A DNA stretch of 12,461 nucleotides from the NCBI GenBank assembly GCA_938008425.1, contig CALLKH010000034.1, positions 1 to 12,461 on the forward strand, read 5' to 3'. This DNA comes from an uncultured Planctomycetaceae bacterium. Its GTDB lineage: Bacteria; Planctomycetota; Phycisphaerae; UBA1845; UTPLA1. This document shows positions 1-6,040 of the stretch, piece after piece. A program made the position numbers and the translations under genes. Numbering within the stretch: the first letter of the stretch is position 1; the number at the start of each line of letters is the position of its first letter. Below the pieces are notes generated by a model. It saw only the letters and a list, made by a program, of their open reading frames with translations, ran no database searches and had not been told where the DNA came from.

Positions 1-101
1 AGCAGCGACGCGCGGTTGAACTTTGCAAGGATCCTCGCATGAAGGCGGATCTCGAAAAGACCCTCCAGGATTATGAGGAGCGGGCCGACAAGGACGCCTG
101 A
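1..101 (+). CDS. 3' end of an unidentified protein gene (partial, cut by window edge)
   Basis: The frame starting at base 3 is open from the window edge to a TGA at 99-101 and gives 32 C-terminal residues. They are strongly charged, with many Lys, Glu, Asp and Arg, and look like an amphipathic helix ending in Lys-Asp-Ala. A good rho-independent terminator lies 70 bases downstream, which supports this being the true end of a transcription unit. The tail is too short to assign a family. A TPR-type or coiled-coil protein would fit the composition, but that is only a guess. Confidence 0.6.
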   Translation, partial: QRRAVELCKDPRMKADLEKTLQDYEERADKDA

Positions 102-170
102 TTCGGGTCAGCAGATGAATTAAGGCGCCGAATCGTGCGTTGCACTCGGCTCATATGACACATCGAAGAG

Positions 171-205
171 CGCTCCGGTCGACATCGGCCGGAGCGTTCT
201 TGTTT
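171..205 (+). terminator. rho-independent terminator after the partial gene
   Basis: An 8-bp perfect stem (CGCTCCGG at 171-178 with CCGGAGCG at 189-196) encloses a 10-base loop. It is followed directly by TTCTTGTTT (197-205). The position, 70 bases after the stop codon at 101, fits an end-of-transcript terminator for the + strand gene. Confidence 0.8.
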
Positions 206-275
206 CGTGTGCCTCGCGCAATCATCAGAACGCGGTCTCGGTCCGACTACTCAGTTCGGTGACGAAGCGGCAAAT

Positions 276-363
276 CAGAGCCGCCCCGTCCTCGGGGCGG
301 TAACGATCGCCGCGCGATTTCAGAGCCGCCCCGTCTCGGGGTGGAGACGATCAACGCGCGAAT
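276..363. repeat. two tandem 45-bp REP-like hairpin units
   Basis: Unit 1 (276-320) and unit 2 (321-363) both begin CAGAGCCGCCCCG. Each contains a hairpin: CCGCCCCG (281-288) with CGGGGCGG (293-300) in unit 1, and CCGCCCCG (326-333) with CGGGGTGG (337-344) in unit 2. Both end in a similar ACGATC..CGCGCGA tract. By eye they differ at about five bases plus one loop base. They lie between the 3' ends of two convergent genes, a typical place for REP-type palindromes. Neither hairpin is followed by a T-run, so ordinary intrinsic termination is not obvious. Two units are too few for a CRISPR array. Apart from this pair and the terminator at 171-205, nothing is seen between 102 and 367. Confidence 0.7.
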
Positions 364-367
364 GCCG

Positions 368-898
368 TCACGCCGCCGAAATCGCGCCGCAGTCGGGACA
401 GTCGCCGCCCGCGATCCCCTTCAAGTTGCGCCCGCATGGAATGCACGTCGGCAGGCCGATGCGAATCAACCTGCGCCGCAGCGATCGCCGGGTTGGATCA
501 GTCAGCATCGAAATGCGCACAACATCGATCCACCAGATCGCCCACCAGACGAGCAGCCCTCCGAGCACCAGTGCGCCGGTTCTCTGCCAGCCCTCCACAC
601 CGAGCCGGTTCACGAGATCTTCCAACCACCAGACAGCCGACACCACGATCGCAATCTGAATCGCCGCGACGCCCAGTTGCACGACGATCGATCCACCCCG
701 CGCGGCATGAATCGCAATTTTTCGACTGGTAGCCGACGGGAATCGGGCGAGGTCGGGAAGCCTGCGTCGCGTGATCTTCTCGCGGGCGTAAAAGGGATCG
801 AGCAGCCAGTGAATCGACATCAGCGTGTAGACGATGACGGGCACGATCGCGAAGAGAATGGCATCGAAGAGCCGCTCGTGCGGCTTGCGGTTTGGCAT
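368..898 (-). CDS. membrane protein with C-terminal zinc ribbon, unknown function
   Basis: This 176-residue protein has three likely membrane spans, at about residues 10-33, 70-93 and 107-128. A basic cytoplasmic stretch at 136-147 (rich in Arg) follows the last span. It ends in two CxxC pairs, Cys152/Cys155 and Cys167/Cys170, separated by 11 residues, the pattern of a small zinc ribbon. Membrane proteins with this kind of C-terminal ribbon are common in planctomycetes and usually have no known function. The ATG at 898 lies only 10 bases after the stop of the YgfK-like gene, so the two are very likely co-transcribed and may be translationally coupled. Function is not assigned; a small regulator or accessory membrane protein for its neighbour is conceivable but unsupported. 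Confidence 0.85.
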   Translation of the reverse strand: MPNRKPHERLFDAILFAIVPVIVYTLMSIHWLLDPFYAREKITRRRLPDLARFPSATSRKIAIHAARGGSIVVQLGVAAIQIAIVVSAVWWLEDLVNRLGVEGWQRTGALVLGGLLVWWAIWWIDVVRISMLTDPTRRSLRRRLIRIGLPTCIPCGRNLKGIAGGDCPDCGAISAA

Positions 899-908
899 GG
901 GTGAGATT

Positions 909-2960
909 CTACGAATTCCCGGCCGTCGTGCCGAGTGCGTTTTCCGGCGAAGCGTCGACGCCGAGGTTGACCTGATGAATGCGATCCAGCCGGAGCAGCG
1001 ACTTGAGCAGAATCCGCAGGGTGTGAAACGCCGTCATATCGATCACGTGGCCGGTGGCGTCGGCCGGTCCGTAGGCAAACCACCGCTCGACGCCGAAATC
1101 GCCGGCGCGAACGAACAGGCCGACGCGACCGTCTTCGAATCGGTAACCGCCCCAGTCGGGTTCCTCGAACAGGCTGAACGTCTTGCCCCTGATTCGCCCG
1201 TAGATTCGTCGCTCGGGCCAGGTGACATCGATGAAAAAGCCGTCGCGTTGTTCAAACGCCCGCCACGACTCGTAGCTGCCGAAAAAGTTGGGCTTCTTGA
1301 TGAACGGCCCGTCGTATTCCGGGCAGAAGGTGTCGCAGTTGCCGCAGTCGTTGCAGAAGTCCGCGAAGTTGGCGATCTGGGCGGCCTTCTCGACGGCGAT
1401 GCGCCGCTTCTCTCCCGGCTTGAGGTCCTCGCCGGCCACCACGTAGTCGTGAAACTCCAGCGACTCCGGCTCGGTTGAATAGACGAAGTTCGCCGCGTTC
1501 GGGCAGACCGGGATGCACTTGTCGCAGGTGACGCAGTCGAAGGTCACGAGGTGCGTGCCGATTCGCCTGGGGATCTTGCGGTTGGCATCGGCCCGATAGC
1601 GCGGATCGTTTCGAGTCTCCTCGGCCAGCTCGGTGAGATTCGCCGCGGCGGCAAATTCAACCGATTGGGAGGAACCGGCGCCGACATGGCCGCCATTTTT
1701 TGCCCGCTGTTCGTGCGTCTTGAGAATCAGTTCGTCGATCGTGCCCGCCCCCAGCTTCTTCATGGTCGAAGACAGGTCGGCGAGATACGGCGGCAGGCGA
1801 CCGTAGCCGCCGGGGCGCAGCAGGTCGGTGCAGACGGTGATCGGCTTGAATCCGGCGGCGACCAGGCCGACGAAGTTCATGCGATCCACGCCGGCGCTGA
1901 ACGTCAGCGGCATCGCCGGCCCGACGGCCTTTCGGAACTCGTCCGCGAGGGTCAGTGTGATGACATGGAGCGGCTGGCCGGACAGGTATTGGGTCTTGTA
2001 CTCCTTCGAAAAGAAATCGCGGTGGTTGGTGACTTCGAGCGTGTTGGAGAACTTGGCCCCAAGCTTTCGGCCGTGTGAGGCGGCGAGCTTTGAAAGGCGG
2101 CCGCAGATTTCCAGCGACTCATCAAACAGCAGGCCCGACGTGTAGGCGTGATCGGGCACGCTGATTTCGGTGTAGCCCATCACGTCGTGGAGCAGATGCT
2201 CCAGCCGCTGTTTGCCGAGCATCGGTGGGTTCATCTTGATGATGACGTCGCAGTCGAGTTCGGTGATCAGGTAGGCGCAGATTCGCTCGATCTCACCCGC
2301 CGGGCAGCCGTGAAACGTGGACAGCGTGATGGAGGTCGACAGGTTGGTCGGATAGTCCAGCTCGCGCAGCGACTTGAAATCGTCGGGGATTTCATCGCGC
2401 AGGCGTTCGACCAGATCGCCTGCGTCGCGCATGCGGCGGATGAACGACGTCACCGGCGCCGACTGAATGCCCGCCAGGTCGTAGCCCACGCTGATGTCAA
2501 AGATCGTCTCGGTGGATCGACCGACGATCGCGTCGTCGCCGGCGAGGCCGCCGGCGCTCAGCATGTGAATGAGCATCGCCCCGGCCACATACTCGCGCAG
2601 CGCCTCAGCGATGCGAAGCTCCTGCGACCACTCGATGTTGTAGCCGACGTTGGTCGCGTCGATGCACGGCCGGCCGATCTTGAGCCGGTCGTTGATCTGG
2701 ACGGTCTTGAGTTCGAGTATGCGCGAACCCGCGAGCCAGCTCAGCACGAGGTTCTGCGCCATCTGCGTGTGCGGACCGGCGGCCGGTCCGACCGGTGTGC
2801 CGGCGGGTCGGTCGTGGAATTGAACACCGAGGTCAGGTGCATCGGCCTCCGGTCGCCACCACTTGCGCCGCGGCAGATGAAAGACGGCGTCCTCGTGCCG
2901 GAGTTCGCGGCAGATGCGTCGAACGAGATCGGCGAAAGGCGCGGGGACCAGTTCAGCCAT
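909..2960 (-). CDS. YgfK-type iron-sulfur oxidoreductase lacking the GltD-like domain
   Basis: The 683 residues follow the N-terminal barrel of E. coli YgfK, a putative selenate reductase subunit in the dihydroorotate/dihydropyrimidine dehydrogenase superfamily. Diagnostic stretches are TPVGPAAGPHTQMAQN (55-70), ELKTVQI (83-89), TLSTFHGCP (212-220) and TDLLRPGGYGRL (378-389). Two ferredoxin-like [4Fe-4S] motifs follow: Cys476, 479, 482, 486 and Cys536, 539, 542, 546. The tail GPFIKKPNFF after the second motif also matches YgfK. YgfK is about 1,030 residues and has a glutamate synthase small-subunit-like FAD/NAD(P)H domain between barrel and ferredoxin; here only about 40 residues separate them. 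The enzyme must therefore take or give electrons through a separate partner. A possible -10 (TACAAT on the minus strand, 3079-3084) lies upstream, and an AGGA sits about 11 bases before the ATG. The substrate is unknown. It probably forms an operon with the membrane protein gene downstream. Confidence 0.88.
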   Translation of the reverse strand: MAELVPAPFADLVRRICRELRHEDAVFHLPRRKWWRPEADAPDLGVQFHDRPAGTPVGPAAGPHTQMAQNLVLSWLAGSRILELKTVQINDRLKIGRPCIDATNVGYNIEWSQELRIAEALREYVAGAMLIHMLSAGGLAGDDAIVGRSTETIFDISVGYDLAGIQSAPVTSFIRRMRDAGDLVERLRDEIPDDFKSLRELDYPTNLSTSITLSTFHGCPAGEIERICAYLITELDCDVIIKMNPPMLGKQRLEHLLHDVMGYTEISVPDHAYTSGLLFDESLEICGRLSKLAASHGRKLGAKFSNTLEVTNHRDFFSKEYKTQYLSGQPLHVITLTLADEFRKAVGPAMPLTFSAGVDRMNFVGLVAAGFKPITVCTDLLRPGGYGRLPPYLADLSSTMKKLGAGTIDELILKTHEQRAKNGGHVGAGSSQSVEFAAAANLTELAEETRNDPRYRADANRKIPRRIGTHLVTFDCVTCDKCIPVCPNAANFVYSTEPESLEFHDYVVAGEDLKPGEKRRIAVEKAAQIANFADFCNDCGNCDTFCPEYDGPFIKKPNFFGSYESWRAFEQRDGFFIDVTWPERRIYGRIRGKTFSLFEEPDWGGYRFEDGRVGLFVRAGDFGVERWFAYGPADATGHVIDMTAFHTLRILLKSLLRLDRIHQVNLGVDASPENALGTTAGNS

Positions 2961-3112
2961 GGGCGATTCAATCCTGAAGTCCGTGACGCGAGCGACTCAC
3001 CGGGGCGCCGCGTCAATTGCGAAACAGATGACAAGCGCGCGGCCACGACGCGACCATGGGTCACGGGCAGCCCGGCGCATTGTAGCAGAATGCCACCTGT
3101 CGCGGGCGTTCG

Positions 3113-3253
3113 TCAGGATGCGACGCAGCCGAAGATCGCGTCGAACGAGGCGCTGACATCCGGAATCGTCGCGCCGAAGAAGCCGTAGATGTTGTTCGCC
3201 AGAAACTGCGGAAGGGCAAAAAAGAGGTCGAGAATGATGCAGAAGAAATTCAT
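3113..3253 (-). CDS. tiny hydrophobic Cys-PQ-FGC protein, copy A (46 aa)
   Basis: This 46-residue protein was found by reading the minus strand between the larger genes. Its start is set by an excellent ribosome binding site, GGGGAG at 3262-3267, eight bases before the ATG. Landmarks are Cys5, Pro15-Gln16, Gly24, Gly27, Pro31-Asp32 and Phe41-Gly42-Cys43. It is very hydrophobic, with three Asp and no Lys, Arg or Glu. It aligns without gaps to copy B (17 of 45 positions identical) and shares every core residue with copy C, which is strong evidence that it is a real gene. A helix-break-helix arrangement around PQ is plausible, placing one Cys near each end. A possible -10 (TATCAT, 3319-3324) lies about 65 bases upstream. 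No known family is recognised. It could be membrane-associated or secreted; function unknown. Confidence 0.85.
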   Translation of the reverse strand: MNFFCIILDLFFALPQFLANNIYGFFGATIPDVSASFDAIFGCVAS

Positions 3254-3261
3254 GTTTCAAG

Positions 3262-3267
3262 CTCCCC
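3262..3267 (-). promoter_or_regulatory. strong Shine-Dalgarno of small gene copy A
   Basis: GGGGAG on the minus strand lies eight bases before the ATG at 3253. This near-ideal site fixes the start of the 46-residue gene and argues that it is translated. Confidence 0.75.
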
Positions 3268-3379
3268 AGTGTGTCGCGGTATGACCGGGTGAAACACTTT
3301 CGCCGGTCCCCGCATGACATGATAAGAGTCTAAGACGATCGCACCGTCATCGTTCATGCACGACCGCACGCCTGCGGCG

Positions 3380-3517
3380 TCAAAGATTGCAGCCGAAGAT
3401 CGAGCCGATTCCCAGGGTCAGATCGGGAGCGCTCGCCCCGACCAGTCCGAAGACGAAATCGAGTGCCGCCTGCGGCAATTGAAAGAACGCCGTAACGAGG
3501 GTGCAGAATATGCTCAT
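3380..3517 (-). CDS. tiny hydrophobic Cys-PQ-FGC protein, copy B (45 aa)
   Basis: This 45-residue paralogue of copy A has the same layout: Cys5, Phe11-Phe12, Pro15-Gln16, Gly24, Gly27-Ala28, Pro31-Asp32 and Ile40-Phe-Gly-Cys43. Only two residues are charged (Asp20, Asp32), and there is no Lys or Arg. The ribosome binding site is weak: a GAG at 3524-3526 sits six bases before the ATG. Translation may therefore be poorer than for copies A and C, or differently controlled. The gene lies 126 bases upstream of copy A and 240 bases downstream of copy C, on the same strand. A small hairpin (CCGCA/TGCGG around a 4-base loop) occurs just past its stop, without a T-run. Function unknown. Confidence 0.82.
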   Translation of the reverse strand: MSIFCTLVTAFFQLPQAALDFVFGLVGASAPDLTLGIGSIFGCNL

Positions 3518-3757
3518 GCCGTTCTCATCGGGACGAATCCGTCACGTCCGGGACCTGCCCGGTTCCAGTACGCCTGATCTAGTATCGACCGACCGCGCCT
3601 CGTATCGCCAGCCGGTGGGAACACTGACGATGCGCCATTCAGAGCCGAATCCGACAATGGAATATCAGACGATCTTCGTGATGGCGACCACTCGTGAAAT
3701 CGCGGCGAGTTTCTCTGGCCCTGGGAACGATTGCGTTGGGAGGGGCTCGACGAGACC

Positions 3758-3919
3758 CTAGAAGCCGCAGCCAAAGACGTCACCGACGATTGTCAGAATA
3801 TTGGGAGCTTCGATGTTCAACAGGCTGAAGATCCAGCCGGTGAAGAAGTCAAAAACGCGCTGCGGCGTCGAAAGTGCCAGGTTGATGATAAAACAGATGC
3901 CGGTTCCCTGATCCGTCAT
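3758..3919 (-). CDS. tiny hydrophobic Cys-PQ-FGC protein, copy C (53 aa)
   Basis: This is the first and most divergent of the three tandem copies, with 53 residues. It keeps Cys9, Pro19-Gln20, Gly28, Pro39 and Phe49-Gly50-Cys51. Spacing from Cys to Pro (ten positions), Pro to Gly (nine) and second Pro to Cys (twelve) is the same as in A and B. It has four extra residues at the N-terminus and four between Gly28 and Pro39, and Asn replaces Asp after the second Pro. One Arg (Arg21) is its only strongly basic residue. Its start is secure: AAAGGAG at 3928-3934 sits eight bases before the ATG, and a perfect TATAAT lies just upstream. The stop is TAG. It begins 115 bases after the hutH stop and so can be expressed independently of it. 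Function unknown. Confidence 0.85.
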   Translation of the reverse strand: MTDQGTGICFIINLALSTPQRVFDFFTGWIFSLLNIEAPNILTIVGDVFGCGF

Positions 3920-3927
3920 GGGGAAAT

Positions 3928-3934
3928 CTCCTTT
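3928..3934 (-). promoter_or_regulatory. strong Shine-Dalgarno of small gene copy C
   Basis: AAAGGAG on the minus strand lies eight bases before the ATG at 3919. It is the best ribosome binding site in this part of the window and uses the same spacing as copy A. Confidence 0.8.
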
Positions 3935-3948
3935 GTTCGCAGGCTGTC

Positions 3949-3977
3949 ATTATATCGGCGGGACGCCCGGCGAGGAA
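3949..3977 (-). promoter_or_regulatory. candidate sigma-70 promoter of the small-gene cluster
   Basis: The minus strand carries a perfect TATAAT (-10) at 3949-3954. Transcription would start near 3942, giving a leader of about 20-25 bases that includes the AAAGGAG site of copy C. The -35 at 17-base spacing is only TTCCTC (3972-3977), so the promoter may need an activator. The promoter is inferred from sequence alone. Confidence 0.55.
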
Positions 3978-4034
3978 CACGAACGGCCGGCGCGGGCGTG
4001 AAATTCTTGTGGCGGTTCAGACCATTTTCTTCGG

Positions 4035-5585
4035 CTATTTCAGCGGGCCGACCGCCGCCTCGACCGCCTTCAAGACGCGCTGGCTGCGAAGCAATTCGAT
4101 CGAGGCCTGTATATCCTCGCCAAAAAGGCGGTCCTGTTCGGCATGGGGAATCACTTCTCGAATGGTCGCAAGCGCGGTTCGCGGTCCGATCCCCGGCCGG
4201 GTGGGCAGCCGATACTCAAGTGCCTGGGCGGCACACATCATCTCGATGGCCAGCACGGTTTCGACGTGATCGAGAATCTGCCAGCACTTCACGGCGCTGG
4301 TGGCGCCCATGCTGACATGATCCTCTTGGCCGAGGCTGCTGGGAATGGTATCCACGCAGGCCGGCGTTGACAGAACCTTGCATTCGTTGACGAGCGCCGC
4401 CGACGTGTATTGCGGGATCATGAATCCGCTGTTCAGGCCGGTGTCTTTCATGAGGAGAAGGGGCAACCCATCCGGGCCGTGAAGCAGCAGGTATACCCGG
4501 CGTTCGGAAATACTGGCCCACTCGGTCAGCGCCATCGCCAGGTGGTCTAGCGCCAGCGCGAGCGGCTCACCGTGAAACAAGCCCCCGCTGACGACGTCGT
4601 CGCCGATCAGCACGGGATTGTCCGTGACTGAGTTCATCTCAATTTCAAAGGTGCCGCAGGCATGGCGTAGAACGTCGCGGCACGCGCCGTGCACCACACC
4701 CGCGCAACGAAGGCTGTAAGGGTCCTGCACCTTGTCGCAATCGGCGTGCGACGCCAGGATTTCGCTGTCTGCCATGAGTCGGCGAACATTCTCCGACGTC
4801 TCACCAATGCCCGGGTGCGGCCGCAGGGCGACGATCGCTTCATGGAACGGGGCGATGCTTCCGCGGAAGGCGTCGAGCGACAGGGTGAGAACGATGTCGG
4901 CGTACTTCGCGAGCCGTCTTGCGCGAATGGCGATCGCCGCGGCGTACGCCAGCATGAACTGGGTGCCGTTGATGAGCGCAAGACCATCCTTCGCGCCAAG
5001 TTTCACGGGGGCGATTCCAGATTGTTTGAACGCCGCCGCCGCCCCGGTCACGACCCCATCAGACTGAACCTGCCCGCGACCGATGAGCGGCAACACCACG
5101 TGTGCCAGCGGCGCCAGGTCGCCGCTCGCGCCGAGTGATCCGCGCGTGGGCACGACCGGCAGCAGGTCATGATTGAGCATGTCCGCCAGGCCGCGAATGC
5201 AGTCCGGTTGAACGCCGCTCGCGCCGATCAGGAGTGCGTTGATCTTGAAGAGAAGCATCCACCGCACGATCTCCGGCGGGGCCGGCGGGCCGACGCCGAC
5301 CGCGTGAGACACGAGCAGGTTCTCCTGAAGAAGATCGAGTTGATCCTGTGAAATTCGCTTATTGCAGAGCTTGCCGAATCCCGTGTTGACCCCGTAGATG
5401 ACGCGGCCGGACTGGATCGACTTCTCAATTCGGTCCCGGCTGGATCCGGCACGTTGCCATGCCGACTCGGGAATTTCGACGCGGATCGGCCGTCCCAGAT
5501 GCGGATCAAGCGTCTCCAGGCTTAGCGGTGAATCCAGCCGCAGTGATGCGGGGCCGTCGGACGAAATAATCTGGCGTCTGGTCAT
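4035..5585 (-). CDS. hutH: histidine ammonia-lyase HutH
   Basis: HutH deaminates L-histidine non-oxidatively to urocanate, the first step of histidine degradation, in the cytoplasm. The 516-residue length is normal. The electrophilic MIO cofactor forms from Ala153-Ser154-Gly155 within GSLGASGDLAPLAH. Other active-site positions are present: Tyr64 (YGVNTGFG), His94 (SHAVGVG), Asn206 (NGTQ), Gln287 and Tyr290 (QDPYSLR), Arg293, Phe337 and Glu421 (QEDHVSMG). His94 and Glu421 favour HAL over phenylalanine or tyrosine lyases. Leu336 is odd: the family usually has Asn there (SGGNFHG; here SGGLFHG). ATG 5585 is preferred to the adjacent in-frame TTG 5588. No hutU, hutI, hutG or hutC is in the window. 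There is no clear ribosome binding site, and a TATACT box (5594-5599) lies so close that the mRNA could be leaderless. Confidence 0.93.
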   Translation of the reverse strand: MTRRQIISSDGPASLRLDSPLSLETLDPHLGRPIRVEIPESAWQRAGSSRDRIEKSIQSGRVIYGVNTGFGKLCNKRISQDQLDLLQENLLVSHAVGVGPPAPPEIVRWMLLFKINALLIGASGVQPDCIRGLADMLNHDLLPVVPTRGSLGASGDLAPLAHVVLPLIGRGQVQSDGVVTGAAAAFKQSGIAPVKLGAKDGLALINGTQFMLAYAAAIAIRARRLAKYADIVLTLSLDAFRGSIAPFHEAIVALRPHPGIGETSENVRRLMADSEILASHADCDKVQDPYSLRCAGVVHGACRDVLRHACGTFEIEMNSVTDNPVLIGDDVVSGGLFHGEPLALALDHLAMALTEWASISERRVYLLLHGPDGLPLLLMKDTGLNSGFMIPQYTSAALVNECKVLSTPACVDTIPSSLGQEDHVSMGATSAVKCWQILDHVETVLAIEMMCAAQALEYRLPTRPGIGPRTALATIREVIPHAEQDRLFGEDIQASIELLRSQRVLKAVEAAVGPLK

Positions 5586-5593
5586 CAATTCAG

Positions 5594-5599
5594 AGTATA
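5594..5599 (-). promoter_or_regulatory. candidate -10 box of hutH
   Basis: TATACT on the minus strand lies eight bases before the hutH ATG, so transcription would start at or just before the start codon. A TTGGCA lies upstream but at only 14-base spacing, which is short for a -35. Support is therefore partial. Confidence 0.35.
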
Positions 5600-5717
5600 A
5601 GTTCGGCCTCGATTGCCAACCAGATGCGGCGTTGGCATTGAAGACCGGTGCCGATTACGATGGCCGGCGGCTGTCTTGACAGCGCCGCCGGTGGCGGATA
5701 AGCGTTATGGTGATTTG

Positions 5718-5741
5718 CGGCCTCTTTGAGGTCGGTTTTTT
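5718..5741 (+). terminator. intrinsic terminator or attenuator in the leader of the 45-aa gene
   Basis: A 7-bp stem (CGGCCTC at 5718-5724 with GAGGTCG at 5728-5734, one G-U pair) closes a TTT loop. It is followed by G and six T (5736-5741). This is a textbook + strand terminator, yet no recognised + strand gene precedes it. It lies 72 bases before the small gene at 5814. A perfect TTGACA at 5677-5682 is just upstream, but no convincing -10 is seen at normal spacing. It may end a short RNA or act as an attenuator for the small gene. Confidence 0.75.
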
Positions 5742-5813
5742 GCTCTGCTGGCGGTACATGGTCCTCAGCGCATTCTCGTAGTCCGTTTGCGTGTTGAAAT
5801 AGGAGTTGGTTCG

Positions 5814-5951
5814 ATGATGTGCTTGTCCTCGATCTTGGCCCAGGATGACAGTGGCGTGTTCGTAATGGAATGGTACAGCTGGGTCGGTCTGGCGTTGATT
5901 CCGATCCTCCTCTTCGGCTACAAAATGTATAAAGATAAGACGATGTCGTAA
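5814..5951 (+). CDS. 45-residue single-span membrane protein
   Basis: This small gene starts with ATGATG at 5814, eight bases after a strong AGGAG site (5801-5805), and ends in TAA. The N-terminal part has Cys3 and an acidic pair, Asp11-Asp12. Residues 22-36 or so form one hydrophobic segment, and the C-terminal end is basic (Lys38, Lys41, Asp42, Lys43). By the positive-inside rule the tail would be cytoplasmic and the N-terminus outside. The N-terminal ten residues end in Leu-Ala-Gln before Asp-Asp, resembling a signal cleavage region, but the hydrophobic stretch before it is too short to be convincing. It is unlike the three Cys-PQ-FGC proteins. It is divergent from hutH, with 228 bases between them. 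The family is not recognised. Confidence 0.75.
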   Translation: MMCLSSILAQDDSGVFVMEWYSWVGLALIPILLFGYKMYKDKTMS

Positions 5952-6040
5952 GCTAACCCGCCCGCCGGCCACTCGTATTCACCCCGATATTGTGTGATGA
6001 GCGTTGACGCGCGCCCCCTTGAGGCTGCGCGGTCGCGGCA

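Noticed and set aside
276..363. CRISPR array
   Set aside because: Only two directly adjoining units with no spacers and no cas genes nearby.
834..2078. Long + strand frames (834-1478 and 1551-2078) opposite the YgfK-like gene
   Set aside because: They are compositional shadows, without family motifs, of the gene that carries clear ferredoxin and barrel motifs.
2148..3188. 346-residue + strand open frame opposite the YgfK-like gene
   Set aside because: It is an antisense shadow of a well-supported gene in GC-rich DNA and has no recognisable domains.
3514..3783. 89-residue minus-strand frame overlapping the gap between small copies B and C
   Set aside because: Composition is Ser/Arg/Pro-rich like a random frame, it lacks the family motif, and it overlaps the start of copy B and the end of copy C in another frame. 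I also read this gap for a decayed fourth copy and found none.
3758..5585. Tiny proteins as part of a classical hut operon
   Set aside because: No hutU, hutI, hutG or hutC is present, and copy C has its own TATAAT box after the hutH stop.
5586..5588. TTG start of hutH at 5588
   Set aside because: It adds one residue; the adjacent ATG at 5585 is the more likely start.
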